Assembly: GCA_031284275.1 (NCBI GenBank)
Contig: JAITAD010000047.1
Span: 1 to 11,861 of the forward strand
Direction of reading: 5' to 3'
Origin: Tannerellaceae bacterium
GTDB lineage: Bacteria; Bacteroidota; Bacteroidia; Bacteroidales; Tannerellaceae
Length of the DNA stretch: 11,861 nucleotides
How positions within the stretch are numbered: position 1 is the first letter of the stretch; every line of letters begins with the position of its first letter. The notes beneath the pieces are model-generated. The model worked only from the letters and a program-made list of their open reading frames with translations. It was not told where the DNA came from and did no database searches. Shown piece after piece: positions 8,501 to 11,861 of this stretch. The translations under genes were made by a program, and so were the position numbers.

Positions 8501-9956
8501 CCGCAAGGAAGGGTGGCGGTCGGTCATGATCAATTACAACCCCGAGACGGTTTCCACCGATTACGACATGTGCGACCGTCTTTATTTCGACGAGCTTACC
8601 TTCGAGCGTGTCATGGATATCCTTGATTTGGAGAATCCGCACGGCGTTATCGTTTCCACCGGTGGACAAATCCCGAACAATCTTGCCGTACGGCTGGACG
8701 AGCAGCGTATCAACATCCTCGGCACCTCCTCCCGAAGCATCGACAATGCCGAAGACCGCGAGAAGTTCTCCGCCATGCTCGACCGTATCCAAGTCGATCA
8801 ACCCCGTTGGAAAGAGCTGTCTTCGCAGGAAGATATCAACGGTTTCGTGAACGAAGTAGGTTTCCCCGTACTTGTCCGTCCGAGTTATGTCCTGAGCGGC
8901 GCTGCCATGAACGTCTGTTCCAATCAGGAAGAGTTGGAACGCTTCCTGCAATTGGCTGCTGACGTGAGCAAGCAGCATCCCGTCGTAGTCAGCCGGTTCA
9001 TCGAAGACGCCAAGGAGGTGGAGTTGGACGCCGTAGCTTGCCGCGGAGATATCATCATGTATGCTATTAGCGAGCACATAGAGTTTGCCGGCGTACATTC
9101 AGGCGATGCCACGATACAGTACCCCTCCCAAAAGTTATACGTCGAAACCGTCCGTCGCATCAAACGCATCAGCAAACAGATTGCGCGCGAGCTGAACATC
9201 TCAGGCCCCTTCAATATCCAATATTTGGCCAAGGGTAACGAAATCAAGGTGATAGAATGTAACCTGCGTGCTTCGCGCAGTTTCCCTTTCGTGAGCAAGG
9301 TGTTGAAGATAAATTTCATCGATTTGGCTACCCGTGTCATGTTGGGTTTGCCCGTCGAGAAGCCGGCCAAGAACGAGTTCGATTTCGATTATGTCGGCAT
9401 CAAGGCTTCCCAATTCTCTTTCAACCGCTTGCAGCAGGCTGACCCGATATTAGGGGTCGATATGGCTTCTACCGGCGAAGTAGGCTGTCTCGGCGAAGAC
9501 CTCTCGCAAGCCATTCTCACGAGTATGCTCTCCGTCGGACATCGTATACCGCAAAAAAACATCCTCCTCTCCACCGGTACATCCCGACAGAAAGTGTCCA
9601 TGCTTGACGCTTCGCGTATGCTCGCCGAAAAGGGTTACTGCCTCTTTGCCACCGGAGGAACGCATCGTTTCTTGCAGGAGAACGGCATTGAGAGTACCCT
9701 CGTCTATTGGCCGAGCGAACAGGGGACGCCGCAAGCGATCGACCTCCTGCACCGGAAACAGATAGACCTCGTCGTGAATATCCCCCGCAACTTGACAGCC
9801 CTCGAACTCAGCAACGGCTACGAGATACGCCGTTCGGCCATCGACCTTAACATCCCCCTCATCACCAATGCCCGTCTGGCGAGCGCTTTCATTGAGGCTT
9901 TCTGCACTCTGAGCATTGATGATATTCCTATCAAGGCTTGGCAGGAGTACCGCTGA
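5592..9956 (+). CDS. fused glutamine-hydrolysing carbamoyl-phosphate synthase (CarA-CarB in one chain)
   Basis: It makes carbamoyl phosphate from bicarbonate, glutamine-derived ammonia and two ATP, for pyrimidine and arginine synthesis. The start at 5592 (MSVRKAKLVLEDG) gives 1454 residues; ATG 5562 and GTG 5553 are in frame but add sequence not expected from the family. In order: small-subunit N-terminal domain (~1-145); class I glutaminase (~165-365) with Cys255 (GICMGNQ), His339 and Glu341 (QFHPEA), the 84-residue Cys-His spacing matching E. coli CarA; a linker of about 15-20 residues; synthetase half 1 from ~382 (KVLVLGSGALKIGEAGEF); synthetase half 2 from ~943 (VVLGSGAYRIGSSVEFDW); and an MGS-like regulatory domain from ~1323. 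Most bacteria encode two subunits. The fusion and motifs such as QIDTLAAEYPAQTNYLYLTY are typical of eukaryotic CAD/CPS1. Because Cys255 is kept, unlike mitochondrial CPS1, glutamine use is expected. It lies 47 bases after fumarase with no promoter seen, so it is probably co-transcribed. Its 3' end overlaps convergent folP by 26 bases. Confidence 0.95.
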   Translation: MSVRKAKLVLEDGSVFEGVSFGYERGVMGEVVFNTAMTGYPESLTDPSYAGQLMVLTYPLEGNYGVPMRDMREDGLSVYMESEKIHAAAIIVSDYSREFSHWNAADSLGEWLKEEQVPGICGIDTRALTKKLRESGVMTGKIVIEGEERSEQETFDYEATNYVDRVSCKEVITYGEGVGQKRVVLLDCGVKHNIIRCLLNRGLTVVRVPWNYDFTHLEYDGLFISNGPGDPDHCMEAVLNIRKALAGDKPICGICMGNQLLAKAGGASVFKLKYGHRSHNQPVRLVGTDKCFVTSQNHGYAVDGATLGDDWEPLFVNMNDGTNEGIRHKTKPFFTAQFHPEACSGPTDTEFIFDIFAETVKTGVLKFGEKPAETGTKVLPTKVLVLGSGALKIGEAGEFDYSGSQALKAIKEEGIETILINPNIATVQTSEGVADKVYFLPVTPFFVEKVIEKERPDGILLAFGGQTALNCGVALYRSGVLEKYNLRVLGTPVQAIMDTEDRELFVRKLDEIQVKTINSEATSTIEEARRAAEALGYPVIIRAAYALGGLGSGFCDNEDDLNKLAEKAFSFSPQILVEKSLKGWKEVEYEVVRDRFDNCITVCNMENFDPLGIHTGESIVIAPSQTLSNTDYHKLRELSIRIIRHIGIVGECNVQYAYDPESEDYRVIEVNARLSRSSALASKATGYPLAFVAAKLGLGYGLFELKNSVTKTTTAFFEPALDYVVCKIPRWDLGKFHGVAREIGSAMKSVGEVMAIGRTFEEAIQKGLRMTGLGMHGFVQAPSNKPHLPKDTTALDKALCEPTDTRIFAISRAFRAGYTVEKIYALTKIDRWFLQKLHGIIRTAEDLEHCAGLETLSDTLLSQAKGQGFSDFQIARAVFKTTVENMDLAVLQIRQARKQRGIVPVVKQIDTLAAEYPAQTNYLYLTYNGTENDVNYLGDGRSIVVLGSGAYRIGSSVEFDWCGVQALNTIRKEGWRSVMINYNPETVSTDYDMCDRLYFDELTFERVMDILDLENPHGVIVSTGGQIPNNLAVRLDEQRINILGTSSRSIDNAEDREKFSAMLDRIQVDQPRWKELSSQEDINGFVNEVGFPVLVRPSYVLSGAAMNVCSNQEELERFLQLAADVSKQHPVVVSRFIEDAKEVELDAVACRGDIIMYAISEHIEFAGVHSGDATIQYPSQKLYVETVRRIKRISKQIARELNISGPFNIQYLAKGNEIKVIECNLRASRSFPFVSKVLKINFIDLATRVMLGLPVEKPAKNEFDFDYVGIKASQFSFNRLQQADPILGVDMASTGEVGCLGEDLSQAILTSMLSVGHRIPQKNILLSTGTSRQKVSMLDASRMLAEKGYCLFATGGTHRFLQENGIESTLVYWPSEQGTPQAIDLLHRKQIDLVVNIPRNLTALELSNGYEIRRSAIDLNIPLITNARLASAFIEAFCTLSIDDIPIKAWQEYR

Positions 9957-10788
9957 GACGTAACATCTCCGTCAGCCGCACCGCCTCAACGGCTTCCCGC
10001 ACGTCATGCACCCGCAGGATGTCAGCCCCTTTGAGCAGTGCGAAGGTATTCAGCGCCGTCGTTCCGTTCAGGCATTCGACAGTATCTCTTTGCAGGAAGC
10101 GCGACAGCATACTTTTGCGGGAAATGCCCACCAATACCGGCCGTTCGAAGATGGCGAACTCCTCCAGCCGGCTCATCAGTTCGTAGTTCTGTTCCACCGT
10201 CTTGCTGAATCCAAAGCCCGGGTCGATAATGATGTCCGCCACCCCGAGGAGGTGCAGCGACTGCATCCGGGCGGCCAGATAGCGGATCACCTCATCCGTC
10301 ACATCCGCATAGTCCGTCATCTGCTGCATCGTCTTGGGCGTCCCCCGCATGTGCATCAGGATATAGGGCACGTGTAACGCCGCTACCGTAGCGAACATGT
10401 CGGCATCTGCCTCGCCCCCCGAAATATCGTTTATCATGTCCACATCGAAGTCCTCCACGCACCGCCGCGCTACCGCCGCCCGAAACGTATCCACGGAAAC
10501 GATAACCTCCGGATAATGTTTTCGGATGACCCCCAGAGCGAAGCATAGCCGCCGAACTTCCTCTTCTTCCGTCACTTCCGCTGCATCCGGCCGTGTGGAA
10601 TACCCCCCGAGGTCTACTATCGTGCCGCCTTCCTGCAAGATTTCCTCTACCCGTTTGGCGACAGCCCTTTCGGTCTCTTTGCGGCTTGCGGCGTAGAACG
10701 AGTCCGGCGTCACGTTGAGGATACCCATCACTACAGGCTTGTCCCACGCTACCACTTTCTCTCGCATGAGCATACTCTTTCCCCGCAT
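9931..10788 (-). CDS. folP: dihydropteroate synthase
   Basis: It condenses 6-hydroxymethyl-dihydropterin pyrophosphate with p-aminobenzoate to make dihydropteroate in folate synthesis, and is the target of sulfonamides. It is 285 residues from the ATG at 10788; ATGs at 10773 and 10767 (MREKVVAWDKP) are equally plausible starts by family length. Family signatures are intact: MGILNVTPDSF near residue 21, the VDLGGYSTRP pterin loop, VSVDTF, INDISGG, MHMRGTP, DPGFGFSKT, LVGISRKS, and RVHDV near the C-terminus. It sits on the minus strand between two plus-strand genes. Its last 26 bases lie within the 3' end of the CPSase gene, tail to tail, and no terminator is visible there. It seems to be a single-gene unit, transcribed from a TACCTTTG element 25 bases upstream of the first ATG. 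Confidence 0.96.
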   Translation of the reverse strand: MRGKSMLMREKVVAWDKPVVMGILNVTPDSFYAASRKETERAVAKRVEEILQEGGTIVDLGGYSTRPDAAEVTEEEEVRRLCFALGVIRKHYPEVIVSVDTFRAAVARRCVEDFDVDMINDISGGEADADMFATVAALHVPYILMHMRGTPKTMQQMTDYADVTDEVIRYLAARMQSLHLLGVADIIIDPGFGFSKTVEQNYELMSRLEEFAIFERPVLVGISRKSMLSRFLQRDTVECLNGTTALNTFALLKGADILRVHDVREAVEAVRLTEMLRLSGTPAKP

Positions 10789-10802
10789 ATTCCGTTAGTT
10801 AG

Positions 10803-10833
10803 TTGTTTGGTGCAAAGGTAAACATTAGTTTTG
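10803..10833 (+). promoter_or_regulatory. promoter for the patatin-like gene
   Basis: The -7 element TAGTTTTG (10826-10833) matches TAnnTTTG. A -33 candidate TTG (10803-10805) lies 20 bases upstream, with TTTG at 10806-10809 as an alternative. Transcription should begin around 10838-10841, only a few bases before the ATG at 10842. This implies a nearly leaderless message. It also makes the in-frame TTG at 10803 a promoter base rather than a start codon. Confidence 0.6.
10813..10820 (-). promoter_or_regulatory. -7 promoter element for folP
   Basis: On the minus strand the sequence reads TACCTTTG, identical to the rpsO and rpsP elements. It lies only 5 bases from the opposing -7 element of the patatin-like gene, so the two promoters overlap. 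No clear -33 element was seen. Confidence 0.6.
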
Positions 10834-10841
10834 CCGTCGGA

Positions 10842-11621
10842 ATGGGAGAGAAAAAATACAATCTGGGACTGGCTTTGAGTGGGGGTGGGGCGCGTGGTTT
10901 CGCCCACTTGGGGATGTTCAAGATTATGGAGGAGAGGGGGATCAAACCGAATATCATTGCGGGGACGAGTGCCGGCGCATTGGCCGGCGCACTTTTTGCC
11001 GACGGATATTCGGCGGACGACATCCGACGTCTCTTCTCGGGGCGCGATTTTCTGCGTCTGGTGCGCATCCACCTGCCGACGTCGGGACTCTTCGGCATGG
11101 AACGGATGAAAGAGTTCCTTGATAAGAACTTGCGGACGAAACGTATTGAAAATCTGCCTATCCCGATGGTCATCATTGCTACCGACTTCGACAACGGAAA
11201 GGCGCACGAGTTTCGTGAGGGAGACCTTGCCGACGCTGTGTTAGCCTCTTGCAGCATCCCGATCGTTTTCAGTCCTGTCGTCATCGGAGGGATACATTAT
11301 GTAGACGGCGGCCTGTTTCGTAACTTTCCGGTGAGCAATATCCGTTCGGAATGCGAGCGGGTGATAGGCGTGAATGTCAGCCCCTTAGTGCCCGCCAAGT
11401 ACGAACAGAACTTGCTGCACATCGCCGAGCGGGCTTACCATTTCCTCTATCGCGCGAACACGCTGGCTGACCGCTCATTGTGCGACATTCTGGTTGAAAC
11501 CGAAGCTTTTGACCATTACAATGTTTTCGATTTGAAAGGCGCCGACAAGATCACCCAAATAGGCTATGAAGAAGCACGAAAGGTTCTTGATATACCAAGT
11601 ATTGCCGCGCTTATTCGGTAA
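10842..11621 (+). CDS. patatin-like phospholipase (RssA-like serine hydrolase)
   Basis: This encodes 259 residues from the ATG at 10842 (MGEKKYNLGLALSGGGARG). A longer TTG start at 10803 is rejected because it would precede the promoter's -7 element. The patatin fold is clear: oxyanion-hole loop SGGGARG (residues 13-19), nucleophile Ser43 in GTSAG, and the catalytic Asp155 in the DGG motif (VDGGLFRNFPV). The family hydrolyses acyl esters of lipids with a Ser-Asp dyad. No signal peptide or membrane segment is visible, so it is probably cytoplasmic or membrane-associated, and the natural substrate is unknown. Length fits the short bacterial RssA-type group. The last 18 codons overlap the start of the amylase-type gene in another frame, suggesting co-transcription and coupled translation. 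Confidence 0.92.
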   Translation: MGEKKYNLGLALSGGGARGFAHLGMFKIMEERGIKPNIIAGTSAGALAGALFADGYSADDIRRLFSGRDFLRLVRIHLPTSGLFGMERMKEFLDKNLRTKRIENLPIPMVIIATDFDNGKAHEFREGDLADAVLASCSIPIVFSPVVIGGIHYVDGGLFRNFPVSNIRSECERVIGVNVSPLVPAKYEQNLLHIAERAYHFLYRANTLADRSLCDILVETEAFDHYNVFDLKGADKITQIGYEEARKVLDIPSIAALIR

Positions 11622-11861
11622 CCTCAATGAAACGCCGGTGCGTGGCGGTACGGCGGAAGAGAATGGCGTAGGGAAGTTTTCCGCTTTCTCCGACGCCGCT
11701 TTGAAAGAGATTCGCCGCATGGGTGTCACGCATCTCTGGTATACAGGCATTTTGGAACATGCCACGACGACGGCTTTCCCTTGTTGTGGCATCACCCCTG
11801 ACCCCCAAGCCGTCGTTAAGGGGCGTGCCGGATCGCCCTATGCCGTGAAGGATTATTATGA
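11566..11861 (+). CDS. GH13 alpha-amylase family enzyme, 5' part only (runs off the window)
   Basis: An open frame starts at ATG 11566 inside the 3' end of the patatin gene and stays open to the window end (98 full codons). It begins MKKHERFLIYQVLPRLFGN. It continues with GGTAEENGVGKFSAFSD, LKEIRRMGVTHLWYTG, and VKGRAGSPYAVKDYY. This is the N-terminal part of the (beta/alpha)8 barrel of GH13 enzymes that act on alpha-glucans: the IYQV strand, the MGVTHLWYTG strand 2 region, and the SPYAVKDYY segment before the first conserved region. The catalytic residues lie beyond the window, so substrate specificity cannot be judged. No signal peptide is visible, suggesting a cytoplasmic enzyme for imported or stored glucan. 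It overlaps the patatin gene by 56 bases in a different frame. Confidence 0.85.
   Translation, partial: MKKHERFLIYQVLPRLFGNLNETPVRGGTAEENGVGKFSAFSDAALKEIRRMGVTHLWYTGILEHATTTAFPCCGITPDPQAVVKGRAGSPYAVKDYY

Overview
The window looks like ordinary chromosome from a Bacteroidota bacterium, most likely order Bacteroidales (Porphyromonadaceae/Tannerellaceae-like). The evidence is: Bacteroidota-type -7 promoter elements (TAnnTTTG) in front of five genes; no Shine-Dalgarno-like sites at the starts; a ribosomal protein S16 with a long Ala/Lys/Glu tail; a BspA-type leucine-rich-repeat surface protein ending in what resembles a type IX secretion (T9SS) sorting domain; and a class I fumarase and an amylase of the Bacteroidales type. 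Base composition looks close to half G+C by eye. No RNA gene, insertion sequence, CRISPR array or prophage was seen, and no stretch longer than about 160 bases lacks a gene.

Layout. Bases 1-160 hold a possible weak terminator from an upstream gene and the rpsO promoter. rpsO (S15, 161-430) is followed after 10 bases by a BspA-like secreted LRR protein (441-3140). A strong hairpin terminator (3163-3199) separates it from the convergent rpsP (S16, 3230-3796, minus). A divergent promoter region (3797-3929) then serves rpsP and a class I fumarase (3930-5544, plus). The fumarase reading frame is broken once, near base 5006. After 47 bases with no visible promoter or terminator comes a very large gene (5592-9956) that fuses the glutaminase (CarA) and synthetase (CarB) parts of carbamoyl-phosphate synthase. 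Its 3' end overlaps by 26 bases the convergent folP (dihydropteroate synthase, 9931-10788, minus). folP shares a compact back-to-back promoter region with a patatin-like phospholipase (10842-11621, plus). The patatin gene overlaps by 56 bases the start of a GH13 amylase-type gene (11566 onward), which runs off the window.

How the genes relate. These are mostly housekeeping functions: translation (S15, S16), the C4 dicarboxylate part of central carbon metabolism (fumarase), pyrimidine and arginine precursor supply (CPSase) and folate synthesis (DHPS). To these are added one cell-surface protein, one probable lipid hydrolase and one glucan-degrading enzyme. I found no evidence of a new multi-gene system.

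The items most worth a second look are the CPSase, which is fused like the eukaryotic CAD/CPS1 enzymes and carries their sequence signatures; the single frameshift in fumarase; the three-module build of the BspA-like protein; and the overlapping promoters and near-leaderless start of the patatin gene.
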